A DNA stretch of 64,000 bases. Source: Pseudomonas viridiflava (GTDB lineage: Bacteria > Pseudomonadota > Gammaproteobacteria > Pseudomonadales > Pseudomonadaceae). A program made the position numbers and the translations under genes. The stretch lies in NCBI RefSeq assembly GCF_900582195.1, contig NZ_UTHA01000029.1:62001-126000 (forward strand), given 5' to 3'. Below the pieces are notes generated by a model. The model was not told the DNA's origin, searched no databases, and worked only from the letters and a program-made list of their open reading frames with translations. This document shows, one piece after another, positions 8,924 through 20,800 of this stretch (positions within the stretch are counted from its first letter, which is position 1; every line of letters starts with the position of its first letter).

Positions 8924-9928
8924 TCAGCGCAACCCATCGCGAAACTGCCCCGGTGTCATCCCCGTCCAGCGCTTGAACGCACGGCTGAAGCTGCTGGTAT
9001 CGGCAAACCCCAGCAAATAACTCACCTCACTCAACGAACACTGCGGATCGCGCAGGTGCAGCAACGCCAGATTCTCGCGGCTCTCGTTCAACAACGTATC
9101 AAAGCGACAACCCTCATCCGCCAAGTGCCTTTGCAAACTGCGCAAACTCAGGTGCAACGCCTGAGCTATCCGCTCTGCGCTTGGCTCACCTTCCGGCAAT
9201 TGCTCTTCGATAGCATCTCGTACCTTGCGCTCCCAAGTCAGCGGCTGGAGCTGGGCCATGGTGCGTTTGAGCACGGCTTCGTTGTGTTCGGCGAGTTCCG
9301 GGTTAGCGTCGTCGAGGTGGCTGTCAAAGTCGGCAAGGGCGAATTCAAGACGATCCTCGACACAACCGAAATGCACCGGGGCGCGGAAGACTTTGTGCCA
9401 TTGCTGCGCATCGCTCGGCTCCGGGCGGCGCAGATAAACCGCCAGCGGCGCGTAATCGCGGCCGAGACGGTTGCGGCAGGTGCGCACGTAGATCGCGGTA
9501 AAGGCGTCGATGGCTTCGAAAGCCGGCGCGGGATTGCCTGACGGAATTTTCAGACGAAATTGATAGCGATCATCGCTGCGGCTCAGTTCCAGTTCCAGCG
9601 CATCGCTGACCACCGGGTGATAACGCACGATGCGTTCGAACACTTCGCGCAGACTTCCACTGGCGACCAGTGCGTAACCGAGGGCATGGAACGTGGTCGG
9701 GCTGACGAACCGCGATACGCGCAAACCAATCGCCGCATCGCCGCTGACCTGCACGGCAATTTCCCACAAGCGTGTGGTGCCGGACAGTGGATAGCGCGCG
9801 TTGGGGTCGTCCATCAAGTTCGGGTCGAGCCCGGCCTGCTGGCACAGGGCAATGCTGTCCAGCCCCAGCGCATCGAGTTGCTTGCGCAAGGCACGGGTCC
9901 AGCTTGCGAGCGAAGTCGGTTCCTTCAT
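8924..9928 (-). CDS. AraC-family transcriptional regulator with arabinose-binding-like N-terminal domain
   Basis: This 334-residue protein has an N-terminal ligand domain of the Arabinose_bd type (about residues 20-200, with FHALGYALVASGSLREVFERIVRYH). The C-terminal AraC DNA-binding domain (about 240-330) has two HTH motifs (AERIAQALHLSLRSLQRHL and LSEVSYLLGFADTSSFSRAFKRWTG). It is divergent from the desaturase gene across about 100 bp and is the obvious candidate regulator of it. The effector is unknown; related regulators often respond to fatty acids or amino acids. Confidence 0.87.
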   Translation of the reverse strand: MKEPTSLASWTRALRKQLDALGLDSIALCQQAGLDPNLMDDPNARYPLSGTTRLWEIAVQVSGDAAIGLRVSRFVSPTTFHALGYALVASGSLREVFERIVRYHPVVSDALELELSRSDDRYQFRLKIPSGNPAPAFEAIDAFTAIYVRTCRNRLGRDYAPLAVYLRRPEPSDAQQWHKVFRAPVHFGCVEDRLEFALADFDSHLDDANPELAEHNEAVLKRTMAQLQPLTWERKVRDAIEEQLPEGEPSAERIAQALHLSLRSLQRHLADEGCRFDTLLNESRENLALLHLRDPQCSLSEVSYLLGFADTSSFSRAFKRWTGMTPGQFRDGLR

Positions 9929-10028
9929 GCTGATTGGCGCTTCCGGTCAACAGGTTGGCGTTCTCGGCTACCGCAATCCAGGCCTTCGCGAGGCACGATG
10001 CGAACATCCATAAACAGAGGATGGAAGC

Positions 10029-11099
10029 ATGGACGGTACTTCTGCAAGTCCCCAGCGACACAATGCGGCGCAGCGATCAGCGCATATTCGCGAAGTGGTG
10101 CTGGCCAAAGGCGTCGAACTGCGCGAGCGCTACCCGATTCTCAAGCATCAGGATGCGCTTGGGGCGGGGATTCTGGCCTTTGCCCTGATCGGGATGATCG
10201 GCTCGGCGGCGCTGTATATCAGCGGCCACTTGGCGTGGTGGGTTTGCCTGCTGCTCAATGCGTTTTTTGCTTCGCTGACCCATGAACTGGAACACGACCT
10301 GATCCACAGCATGTATTTTCGCAAGCAGCGTGTGCCGCACAATTTGATGATGGGCCTGGTCTGGCTGGCGCGGCCGAGCACGATCAACCCGTGGATTCGC
10401 CGCCATCTGCACCTCAATCACCACAAGGTCTCCGGCACTGAAACCGACATGGAAGAGCGCGCGATCACCAACGGCGAGCCGTGGGGGCTGGCGCGGTTGC
10501 TGATGGTTGGCGATAACGTGATGTCGGCGTTTATCCGCATGCTGCGGGCCAAGACCTGGGCGCACAAGTTCAGCATCATCAAGCGCACGTTGAAGGTGTA
10601 TGCGCCGCTGACGCTGGTGCATTGGGGCGCGTGGTATGTGTTTCTCGGTTTTCATGTGGCCAATGGCATCGCGTATCTGCTGGGCTCGCCGATCGAGTGG
10701 TCAGCGACCACATTGTCGGTAATGCAGGTGATCGATATCGCCGCCGTGGTGATCATCGGCCCGAACGTGTTGCGCACGTTCTGCCTGCACTTCATCAGTT
10801 CGAACATGCATTACTACGGCGATGTCGAGCTGGGCAATGTGCTGCAGCAGTGTCAGGTATTGAACCCTTGGTGGTTGTGGCCGTTGCAGGCGTTCTGCTT
10901 CAATTTTGGCAGCAGTCACGGGATCCATCATTTTGTCGTGAAGGAGCCGTTTTACATTCGCCAGATGACCGTGCCGGTGGCGCATAGGGTGATGCGTGAG
11001 ATGGGGGTCAGGTTTAATGATTTCGGCACGTTTGGGCGGGCGAACCGGTTTGTTCGTCGGGATGAAGTTGCGGTGTCTGGTGAGGCGGTGGAGGCCTGA
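10029..11099 (+). CDS. Membrane fatty-acid desaturase/alkane-hydroxylase-type diiron protein
   Basis: This 356-residue protein carries the His-box pattern of membrane diiron enzymes: HELEHD (85-90), HLHLNHH (126-132), an HFISSNMHYYGD segment and HGIHHF near residue 300. Hydrophobic segments flank the boxes, with ligands grouped on the cytoplasmic side. Such enzymes use O2 to desaturate or hydroxylate lipid-linked acyl chains. The exact substrate cannot be read from the sequence. The start is supported by GGATGGAAG upstream. It is divergently paired with the AraC-type regulator, suggesting inducible lipid modification. Confidence 0.8.
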   Translation: MDGTSASPQRHNAAQRSAHIREVVLAKGVELRERYPILKHQDALGAGILAFALIGMIGSAALYISGHLAWWVCLLLNAFFASLTHELEHDLIHSMYFRKQRVPHNLMMGLVWLARPSTINPWIRRHLHLNHHKVSGTETDMEERAITNGEPWGLARLLMVGDNVMSAFIRMLRAKTWAHKFSIIKRTLKVYAPLTLVHWGAWYVFLGFHVANGIAYLLGSPIEWSATTLSVMQVIDIAAVVIIGPNVLRTFCLHFISSNMHYYGDVELGNVLQQCQVLNPWWLWPLQAFCFNFGSSHGIHHFVVKEPFYIRQMTVPVAHRVMREMGVRFNDFGTFGRANRFVRRDEVAVSGEAVEA

Positions 11100-11106
11100 C
11101 AAGCGG

Positions 11107-11283
11107 CCCTCACCCTAGCCCTCTCCCAGAGGGAGAGGGGACTGATCGGGGGATATTGAAGAGTTACGCCGACGTGAAATAGCTTTGTCGAATCCATAAT
11201 CGACCCGATTTTTCAGCTCGATGTTTGACGGAAGACACCTCGGTCAGTCCCCTCTCCCTCTGGGAGAGGGTTAGGGTGAGGGG
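11107..11283 (-). repeat. Dispersed 177-bp palindrome-ended repeat, copy 1 (MITE-like)
   Basis: The ends are CCCTCACCCTAGCCCTCTCC and an imperfect inverted copy of it. Each end also contains a short hairpin (CTCTCCC-AG-AGGGAGAG type). The interior shares a GATTATGGATTC block (reverse complement here) and a CGTCGGCG block with copies at 18794 and 34762. It is non-coding and lies between the convergent desaturase and atsA genes. Confidence 0.85.
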
Positions 11284-11297
11284 CTCTTGATCCTGTA

Positions 11298-13734
<2,437 letters not shown>

Positions 13735-13738
<4 letters not shown>

Positions 13739-15333
13739 GCGTGTCTCCAGCGGGTCGCGCGAATTTCCAGGCGTTGGCCAATCAGGTTGAGCAGGGCGCC
13801 GGTGAGACCGACGAAAAGCATACCGGCCATGATCAGGTCCATGCGCAGCAGTTGTTGTGCGCCGATCATCTGGCTGCCGATGCCGCCGTTGGACGGCATG
13901 AAATATTCCGCACCGATGGTGCCGAGCCAGGCGTAGATCAGGCTCAGTCTGAGCCCGGCGAAAATCCCCGGGGCGGCGCCCGGCAGCACCAGCCGACGCA
14001 GGCGTTGGCCGAGGCTCAGACGGAGCACTTGTGCGGCTTCATTGAGTTGTGGCGAGAGGTTGGCGACGCTGCGTTGCGTGGCGATAAACAGCGGAAAGAA
14101 CGCGGCGAGGGCGACGAACACCCATTTCGCCAGTTCGCCCAGACCGAACCACGCGGTGAGCAGCGGCACCCAGGCGAAGATTGCGATCTGACGGAGGGCG
14201 GCGAGGGTCGGACCGAGCAGGCGTTCGCTAATGTCCGAGAGACCCAGCAGCAGGCCCAAGGCAAATCCGAGGCCACCGCCAAGCAGCAGGCCGCTGAGCG
14301 TGCGACCAAGGCTTAGGGCCATGCCGCTGATCAGCGTGCCGTCGAGCACGCCATCCCACGCCGTGCTCAAAACGGCCAGCGGGCTGACCAGAATATTGGC
14401 GTCGACCCACTGCTGGTCACTCGCCACTTGCCACAGCCCCAGCAAGCCCAGCGGCAGCAGCCACGGTTGCAGCCGCTGCCAGCCTGCATAACGCGGGCCG
14501 CGACGAATTTCGGCAGTGGCCGGGTGCGGCCAGTGCACCAGTTTCTTGTCCAGCAGACCGATGCCGCGATCCATCGCCACACCGATCAAACCGATGACGA
14601 CGATGCAGACGAAAACGATGTCGAGCATGAACAGTTGTCGCGCCCAGACCATCAGGTAGCCGATGCCTTCACTGGAGGCCAGCAGTTCGACTGCCAGCAA
14701 AGACGTCCAGCCGGCGGCCAGCGCCAGACGCACGCCAGCCATGAACGCGGGGAGGGCGGCGGGTAATACCAGTCGACGAATCAACAGATGCGACGGCAGG
14801 CGTAAAACAGCGGCAGCTTCGCGCAGTTTTGGTTGTGCATCTCTTACGCCGACCAGTGTGTGCAAGGTCACCGGCACCACGACGGCTTTGATCAGCACCA
14901 CCAGTTTCAGTACTTCGCCGATGCCGAAAAACACCATGAACAGCGGGATCCACGCCAGCGTCGGTATTTGCGAAAGTCCGGCGAAGGTCGGGAAGATCAA
15001 ACGTTCAAGACGACGACTGAAGCCCAGCGCTGCACCGAGCAATGCCCCCGCAGAAACCCCCGCGAACAGGCCCCAGAACAAGCGTTGCAGACTGATCCAC
15101 AAATGGCTCCACAATTCGCCTTGAGACAGCTCGACAGCACTGTTCCAGACCAGCGACGGCGCGGGCAGGATCTGCTCGCTCATCCATTCATTGCGTGCGG
15201 CCAGCCACCACAGCGCGAACAGACTGAGCGGCAGCAGCCATGGCAACAGGCGTTGGTTCACGCTTGGCCAGGTACGGCGGCTTTTCAGCGGCCGGGCGGG
15301 CAGGGGGAGACTGAGCAAGGATTGACGGGCCAT
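13735..15333 (-). CDS. atsB: Sulfate-ester ABC transporter permease AtsB (fused double permease)
   Basis: I chose the ATG at 15333 because GGAGG lies 7 bp upstream; the product is 532 residues. It is two SsuC/TauC-type permease domains in tandem, about residues 20-270 and 290-530. Each half repeats the same pattern: LLPLSL/GLLGLWxxA opening, FAGLSQIPTLAWIPLFMVFFG versus LAALRQIAIFAWVPLLTAWFG, and an EAA loop (LREAAAVLRLPSHLLIRRLVLPAALPAF versus LNEAAQVLRLSLGQRLRRLVLPGAAPGI). A single chain thus supplies both membrane subunits. It starts the atsBCA operon and is divergent from atsR. Confidence 0.9.
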
Positions 15334-15641
15334 GGGTGACCTCCGTTGTCGGGTTGGCTCAAGATCTTTAGCGGTATTAGCTAAAAACAAAAAGTTATAA
15401 CAATATTGAAATAGATTCTTTTAAGAGATAAGCGAGGCCATTTAAGGCCTCCAGCCCACACGCATCCAATGCATTCGAAGAATATTTTCGATGCTGTTAA
15501 TGCATACGCCGCTGTAAGCCCCGTCATTGCTTTCTTAGCGTTAAAAGGTATAAAAATGTGCATTTATAGTATTTAAGTGCAGGTATTCATTCGGCCTACT
15601 TTCGGCTCCTCAACGCCCGTCGTGATCAAGGAGCTGCACCC
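15334..15641. promoter_or_regulatory. AT-rich divergent promoter region between atsB and atsR
   Basis: These 308 bp hold no gene. They are much richer in A and T than the flanks. They contain an inverted repeat GAGGCC-ATTTAA-GGCCTC (15434-15451), a TCGAA-N7-TTCGA dyad with a LysR-like layout (15475-15491) and two ATGCAT words 31 bp apart (15469 and 15500). CysB and one of the nearby LysR proteins are the likely binders. Confidence 0.6.
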
Positions 15642-16655
15642 ATGAATCTCCCCTTCAAACGTGTTTTCAGTCTGTTTGCCGTTCCTGCACTCGCGGGCCT
15701 GTTGGCGTTCACCGCGCATGCCGACGACCTCAAGGAAATCAGAATCGCCGTGCCCGACCTGAGTGCCGGCACCCAGCACAGCGGCGGCGGGGTGATCGAC
15801 GTGCTGCGCGACCAGCAGATCTTCGAAAAGGCCTTTGCCGATCAGGGCATCAAGATTCAGTGGAGTTTCTTCAAAGGTGCCGGACCGGTGATCAATGAGG
15901 CGTTTGCCAACGGTCAGGTCGATCTGGCGTATCTCGGCGATTTGGCGGCGATCATCGGCAAGTCCAATGGCCTGGATACTCGCTTGCTCAGCGCCAGTGC
16001 GCGTGGGGTGAAGCAATATCTGGGCGTGGTGCCGGGGTCGGGAATCAAGACGCTCCAGGATCTCAAAGGCAAGCGAGTGGCGATTTTCCGGGGCACCGCG
16101 ACGCAGCTCTCGTTTGACGCGGCGCTGGCCAGTCAGGGCTTGAGCGAGAAGGATCTGAAGGTCATCAATCTGGATTTCAACGCAGCCGTTGCGGCACTGG
16201 CCGCCAAACAGATCGATGCCTCGTGGGGTAGTTCCGGCTTGACTGCATTGCAGGCCAAAGGCCTTGCCGAGCTGCCGCTCAACACCAAGGATCTCGGCGG
16301 CGCAGGCAGCGTGCAGTCGGTACTGGTCGGCACGGGCAAGTTTGTCGACGCTCACCCGGAAGCGGTGGCCAAGTTGCTCAAGGCGCAGCAACAGGCGGTC
16401 GAGTGGCTGACACAGGACAGCAACAAGGCGGCTTATGTGCAACTGGTCTCGGGTCTGGCCAGTTATCCACTGGTGATCCTGACGCAGGATCTGCAGGATC
16501 AGAAATTGAGCGAAGTGTTCCCTTCGACACTGGATCCGGTGTTCCTCGGCAGCTTGCAAGACAAGGTTGATCTGGCGGCGCAGCAGAAGCTGATTCGCAA
16601 GCCCTTCAAGGTCAACGACTGGGTGGCGCCTGAGTTGGCAGCGGCCAAGCTCTAA
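15642..16655 (+). CDS. atsR: Sulfate-ester ABC transporter substrate-binding protein AtsR
   Basis: This 337-residue SsuA/TauA-like periplasmic protein has a signal peptide (cleavage near residue 27, AHA-D). The sequence shows the binding-protein pattern IRIAVPDLSAG, WSFFKGAGPVINEAFANGQVDLAYLGDLAAIIGKSNG (parts of one region) and GKRVAIFRGTATQLSFDAAL. It is predicted to capture sulfate esters for AtsB/AtsC, encoded divergently. AAGGAG precedes the start. A long compound palindrome follows 9 bp after the stop and may end transcription in both directions, since the next gene is convergent. Confidence 0.9.
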   Translation: MNLPFKRVFSLFAVPALAGLLAFTAHADDLKEIRIAVPDLSAGTQHSGGGVIDVLRDQQIFEKAFADQGIKIQWSFFKGAGPVINEAFANGQVDLAYLGDLAAIIGKSNGLDTRLLSASARGVKQYLGVVPGSGIKTLQDLKGKRVAIFRGTATQLSFDAALASQGLSEKDLKVINLDFNAAVAALAAKQIDASWGSSGLTALQAKGLAELPLNTKDLGGAGSVQSVLVGTGKFVDAHPEAVAKLLKAQQQAVEWLTQDSNKAAYVQLVSGLASYPLVILTQDLQDQKLSEVFPSTLDPVFLGSLQDKVDLAAQQKLIRKPFKVNDWVAPELAAAKL

Positions 16656-16663
16656 CGTAGACC

Positions 16664-16769
16664 GATCGTTCCCACGCTCTGCGTGGGAACGCATCAATGG
16701 ACGCTCTGCGTCCACTTTGGGACGCGGAGCGTCCCGGGCTGCATTCCCACGCAGAGCGTGGGAACGATC
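16664..16769. repeat. Compound palindromic repeat with GATCGTTCCCACGC ends
   Basis: A 106-bp element starts with GATCGTTCCCACGC and ends with GCGTGGGAACGATC. It has an internal GACGCTCTGCGTCC hairpin and a GACGCGGAGCGTCC hairpin. Shorter relatives occur at 31356 and 56956. It sits between convergent atsR and a LysR gene. Confidence 0.85.
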
Positions 16770-16772
16770 CCC

Positions 16773-17693
16773 TTAAACAGCGACGCTGACCTCCTGCCGG
16801 TCCACCGCCACCAGCGTCTCGATCAGCGCCCGCGCCGCCGGCGACAGTCGAAACCCGGTACGACTGACAATCCCGCACCGCGCATTCATGCTCTCCAGGT
16901 TCTGCGGCAGATTTCGCCAGTGCAGCAACACCAGCGAACCCTTGGCAATGTCCTCGACAAATGCTTCTTCTGTGCCCACGCCGATCGCATTGGATTGCAG
17001 CACCACTTTGACCAGCGCCGGAAAGTGCTCGGTCTCGATGGTCGGAGAAAAATCGATGCGCCCACTGAGGTTCGCCAGCAGTTTGCGAATGCCCGGCGGG
17101 ATCAGCGTGGTCGCCAGCGGATAATCGAACATGTCATTGGTCGACAGGCTTTCCTTGGTCAGCAACGGATGCCCCGGCCGGCAGAAAAACACCCCGCGCT
17201 TGGGCGTCAGTGCCTGGGTCTGGAAGTTCGGGTCGGACTCGAAGTGACGGATGTCGGCGATAAAGAACTCGATCTCTTCACGGCTCAGTGCGCGACTGAG
17301 TTTTTCCCAGTTATCCACCTGAAAACAGGTGCGCACTTTCGGGTGTGCGTTGATGAATTGCGCCACCGCATCCGGCACCAGTTTCACCGCCGGCGCCGGG
17401 CCGCAACCGAAGTGCACCTCGCCGGCATCGAGCTTGGTCATCTGCGTCACTTCGGCGCTAAGCAGCGCGGCGCCTTGCACCAGGCTCAGGGCGTGTTGCA
17501 GCACCACCTGGCCTTCGGGCGTGGGGCGCAAATCCTTGTTGCCGCGATCCACCAGCACGCAGCCGAACTCTTGCTCCAACCCCTGAATACTGCGGCTGAA
17601 CGCTGGTTGAGTGATGCCCATCGCATCCGCCGCACGTACAAAACTACGGTGTTCGTTGAGGGCGATGAAGTAACGCAGCTGGCGAAGATCCAT
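16773..17693 (-). CDS. LysR-family transcriptional regulator (sulfate-ester type), paralogue 1
   Basis: The N-terminus MDLRQLRYFIALNEHRSF opens a LysR HTH (about residues 3-60, including AADAMGITQPAFSRSIQGLE). An inducer-binding domain of periplasmic-binding type covers about 90-300. A start at 17708 (five residues longer) is possible; I prefer 17693, where GGAAAAG precedes, although the spacing is short. The protein is clearly related to the LysR at 20801: both share the LDAGE/LEAGE-x-x-FGCGPAPA motif and the NSEAIG/NAIG segment. It is divergent from atsK, so control of atsK is the simplest inference. SftR of P. putida S-313 is the nearest described regulator by context. Confidence 0.87.
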   Translation of the reverse strand: MDLRQLRYFIALNEHRSFVRAADAMGITQPAFSRSIQGLEQEFGCVLVDRGNKDLRPTPEGQVVLQHALSLVQGAALLSAEVTQMTKLDAGEVHFGCGPAPAVKLVPDAVAQFINAHPKVRTCFQVDNWEKLSRALSREEIEFFIADIRHFESDPNFQTQALTPKRGVFFCRPGHPLLTKESLSTNDMFDYPLATTLIPPGIRKLLANLSGRIDFSPTIETEHFPALVKVVLQSNAIGVGTEEAFVEDIAKGSLVLLHWRNLPQNLESMNARCGIVSRTGFRLSPAARALIETLVAVDRQEVSVAV

Positions 17694-17768
17694 ATGCTTT
17701 TCCGGCATCCTAAAAATAGCTCGAAGGCATTTGCGACGAGGGTTACTAGAGGTTTTAAATGCACGCTC

Positions 17769-17818
17769 TTATTCCGTCAACGAAGCACGTAAATATCTAT
17801 TAGATGTAAATGGAATAT
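17769..17818 (+). promoter_or_regulatory. Candidate CysB half-sites upstream of atsK
   Basis: TTATTCCGTC (17769-17778) and AATGGAATAT (17809-17818) resemble the convergent CysB half-sites TTATTCCCTT and AAGGGAATAA known from enteric bacteria. They lie 57-106 bp before the atsK ATG. Confidence 0.45.
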
Positions 17819-17874
17819 AGATAGAGCGATGTTTCGCTGCCGTCCAACCGTAAGCAGTCGATGAGGGTCTACCC

Positions 17875-18783
17875 ATGAGCAATGCCGCACTCGCAGTAAA
17901 ACCCGCTGTCCACGCGCTGGAAATCCACCCGGTAGCCGGTCGAATCGGCGCCGAGATCCGTGGCGTGCATTTGTCCGGTGAACTGGACGCCGCCACCGTC
18001 GAAGCGATTCAACAGGCGCTGGTTCAGTACAAGGTCGTGTTTTTCCGCGAGCAGACTCAACTCGACGATCAGCGCCAGGAAGCCTTCGCCCATTTGCTCG
18101 GCGAACCCGTGGCGCACCCGACCGTGCCATCCCGTGAAGGCACGCGTTATCTGCTCGAACTGGACGGCGCTGAAGGCCAGCGCGCCAACTCCTGGCACAC
18201 CGACGTGACCTTCGTCGACGCCTACCCGAAAGCCTCGATTTTGCGCTCGGTGGTCGCGCCGGCCTTCGGTGGCGACACCCTCTGGGCCAACACCGCGACG
18301 GCGTACAACGGCTTGCCGACCGAGCTGCGTGAGCTGGCCGACAAACTGGTCGCCGTGCACAGCAACGAATACGACTACGCCAGCGCCAAGCCGGACGTCT
18401 CGGCGGAGAAGCTTGAGCGCTATCGCAAGGTCTTCACTTCGACTGTTTACGAGACTGAGCACCCAGTGGTCCGCGTGCACCCGATCAGCGGCGAGAAGAG
18501 CTTGTTGCTGGGGCATTTCGTCAAACGCATCAAGGGTTATTCGCAGGCGGATTCGGCGCATCTGTTCGGGCTGTTGCAGAGCCATGTGATCCGCCAGGAA
18601 AACACCGTGCGCTGGCGCTGGAAGGCCGGTGATGTGGCGATCTGGGATAACCGCTCGACGCAGCATTATGCGATTGATGATTACGGGACTCAGGATCGCG
18701 TGGTGCGTCGGGTGACGCTCAAGGGTGAAGTCCCGGTGGGTGCGAACGGGCAGCGTAGCCAGACCATCAAGGGTCGTGACTGA
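17875..18783 (+). CDS. atsK: Fe(II)/2-oxoglutarate-dependent alkylsulfatase AtsK
   Basis: This 302-residue TauD-family dioxygenase has a 2-His-1-Asp iron triad at His108, Asp110 and His264 and 2-oxoglutarate-binding arginines Arg275 and Arg279. These numbers match those I recall for P. putida AtsK. It cleaves medium-chain alkyl sulfates oxidatively, giving aldehyde, sulfate, succinate and CO2. No signal peptide is present, so it is cytoplasmic. The gene is divergent from a LysR regulator and has CysB-like half-sites upstream. Downstream is a copy of the dispersed palindrome-ended repeat. High sequence similarity along the full length makes plain taurine dioxygenase unlikely. Confidence 0.95.
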   Translation: MSNAALAVKPAVHALEIHPVAGRIGAEIRGVHLSGELDAATVEAIQQALVQYKVVFFREQTQLDDQRQEAFAHLLGEPVAHPTVPSREGTRYLLELDGAEGQRANSWHTDVTFVDAYPKASILRSVVAPAFGGDTLWANTATAYNGLPTELRELADKLVAVHSNEYDYASAKPDVSAEKLERYRKVFTSTVYETEHPVVRVHPISGEKSLLLGHFVKRIKGYSQADSAHLFGLLQSHVIRQENTVRWRWKAGDVAIWDNRSTQHYAIDDYGTQDRVVRRVTLKGEVPVGANGQRSQTIKGRD

Positions 18784-18793
18784 AGATCAAAAG

Positions 18794-18985
18794 CCCCTCA
18801 TCGGAACGCCGCCCGCCCAGCCCTCTCCCGGAGGGAGAGGGAGCCGACCGAGTTGTCTCGCGTTAAATATCGACCTGAAAGACCTTATCGATTATGGATT
18901 CGGTGAAGCACGATCAGGTCGGCGTACCTCTGAAACATCCCCCAATCAGTCCCCTCTCCCTCCGGGAGAGGGTTAGGGTGAGGGG
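18794..18985 (+). repeat. Dispersed palindrome-ended repeat, copy 2 (192 bp)
   Basis: Same family as 11107 and 34762. The ends are CCCCTCA...GCCCTCTCCC and its inverted match, with interior ATCGATTATGGATTC and GGTCGGCG blocks. The left end carries a small disruption (about 15 bp) relative to the other copies. It lies between convergent atsK and the second sulfatase gene. Confidence 0.85.
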
Positions 18986-18994
18986 CTCTCCCAG

Positions 18995-20611
18995 CTACCA
19001 AACCCCAATCTGAACAACCTTCTCGGCTTCCGGCTCACCATAGCGAAACCGCTGCCCACGCAAATCAATCTCTTGATGGCTAATGGTGGTACGCCGCTTC
19101 AACCCGCGCACCCACTCAAACAAATACCCCGCATGCTCCTCGCGCACCGCCGCATACGCCGGGTCATCACCCAGATCCCGCAGCTCATGCGGATCATTCA
19201 GCAGATCAAACAACTGCGGCCGAAAACCGTCGTACGCCAGGTATTTCCAGCGCTCGCTACGCACCATGGTCATCCGGCAACGATCGATCGGCTGGCCCAG
19301 ACGCTCCCGCGCCGGTGCCTGAAAGGCGTAGTCGTATTCGCTGATTGCATAGTGGCGCCAGTCCGGGTTTTCACCGTGCAGAAGCGGGATAAGCGAGCGT
19401 CCCTCAAGCCGATGCTCTGCGCCTGGCAGCCCAAGCGCCTCAAGAAACGTCGGTAGCGCATCAATGGTTTCTGTCAGACGTTCATCAACGGTTCCCCGCG
19501 TAACGTCCGCTGCCGCCCGAGGATCGCGCACGATCAACGGCACCCCCACCGCCTGCTCCAGCAAAAACTCCTTCTCGCCGAGCCAGTGATCGCCCAGAAA
19601 GTCGCCGTGATCGCTGGTGAACACGATCAGCGTGTCATCCCAACGGCCATTGCTCTGCAGAAAATCGAACAGTCGTCCGAGTTGATCATCCACCTGTTTG
19701 ATCAGGCCCATGTACGTAGGGATTACAGTCAATCGTACTGAGTCGCGGGAGAAGTTGAGGCTTTCCTCATGCAGGCGAAAGGCAGTGTAGACGGGGTGTT
19801 TGCTGGCTTCGTAGGGCGTCGCGCGGATCGCTTCGAGAATCGATTTCGTACTGTACAAGGCGTGGTACGGCGCTGGTACGATGTAGGGCCAGTGCGGTTT
19901 GATATATGAAAGGTGTAAACACCACGATTTCTCGCCTTGCTCGGTGATGAAGTCGATGGCTCGATTTGTAGTGTAGACAGTCTCCGAGTGTTGCTCGGGT
20001 ATTCGTGCTGGCAAATTCGAATGACGCATTTTCCAACCGCTGAGGATTTCGCCGTTTTTGCCTTCGGCAGCGTTGGCCCAGTCGTGCCAGGGGTTTTTGC
20101 CGTCGAAGCCGTGTTCGCGCAGGTAATGGGTGTAGGGCGCAGATTCGCGCTTGTCGTCGAACAGCGGATCGTCGGGGTAGATGCCGTCATGGCGCATGTA
20201 GGGTTCGAAACCGACTTCGTTGAGGATCTCGGCTTGTTCGCTATCGGGATTGATCGCCAGGCGTTGCAAGGCATCGACATTAGCGGTGGCGTGGGTCTTG
20301 CCGACCAGGGCGGTACGAATGCCGTGCGGGCGCAGGTAATCGCCTATCGTCAGTTCTTCCAGCGGCAGCGGCACGGCGTTCCACGCCACCTGATGGCTGC
20401 TGACGTAGCGCCCGGTATAAGCCGACATCCGCGACGGGCCGCAGATCGTGCCTTGGGTGTAGGCGCGGCTGAAACGCACGCCGGCCGCAGCGAGTCGATC
20501 GATGTTTGGCGTGTGCAGATGCGGATGGCCGTAGCAGGACAGGTAATCGCGGCGCAGTTGATCGCACATGATGTACAGCACGTTGCGCACGGGGATTGGC
20601 GAGTTGGACAT
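18995..20611 (-). CDS. Formylglycine-dependent sulfatase/phosphonate monoester hydrolase family protein
   Basis: This 538-residue alkaline-phosphatase-superfamily hydrolase has the maturation motif CGPSR with Cys57 as formylglycine precursor. Metal-binding Asp17 is in MCDQLRRD, and a VFTSDHGDFLGDHWLGEK motif lies near residues 333-350. It differs from AtsA in length distribution and motifs. It is closer to choline-sulfatase and phosphonate monoester hydrolase types, which are tetrameric enzymes with an extended C-terminus. No signal peptide is seen. Given the island, a sulfate monoester (alkyl, aryl or choline) is the likely substrate, but a phosphonate or phosphate diester activity cannot be excluded. 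Confidence 0.85.
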   Translation of the reverse strand: MSNSPIPVRNVLYIMCDQLRRDYLSCYGHPHLHTPNIDRLAAAGVRFSRAYTQGTICGPSRMSAYTGRYVSSHQVAWNAVPLPLEELTIGDYLRPHGIRTALVGKTHATANVDALQRLAINPDSEQAEILNEVGFEPYMRHDGIYPDDPLFDDKRESAPYTHYLREHGFDGKNPWHDWANAAEGKNGEILSGWKMRHSNLPARIPEQHSETVYTTNRAIDFITEQGEKSWCLHLSYIKPHWPYIVPAPYHALYSTKSILEAIRATPYEASKHPVYTAFRLHEESLNFSRDSVRLTVIPTYMGLIKQVDDQLGRLFDFLQSNGRWDDTLIVFTSDHGDFLGDHWLGEKEFLLEQAVGVPLIVRDPRAAADVTRGTVDERLTETIDALPTFLEALGLPGAEHRLEGRSLIPLLHGENPDWRHYAISEYDYAFQAPARERLGQPIDRCRMTMVRSERWKYLAYDGFRPQLFDLLNDPHELRDLGDDPAYAAVREEHAGYLFEWVRGLKRRTTISHQEIDLRGQRFRYGEPEAEKVVQIGVW

Positions 20612-20726
20612 GGGTTCACCGGTCAGAGAGACAGGTGGGGTTTTTCGCTTTCAGTGAGGGTGTTCGGCAAGTGCATTTGGGGAATGGGTTTTATGCAGGC
20701 AGTGCATCGGAGACTGTACTGGCCCC

Positions 20727-20791
20727 TTCGCGAGCAAGCTCGCTCCCACATTCAGCCAGCGTTCCCCTGTGGGAGCGAGCTTGCTCGCGAA
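20727..20791. repeat. REP doublet 5 (R..F pair)
   Basis: Reverse unit 20727-20749 and forward unit 20769-20791, upstream of the second sulfatase gene and just after the LysR gene on the same strand. Confidence 0.9.
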
Positions 20792-20800
20792 GAGGTCCGA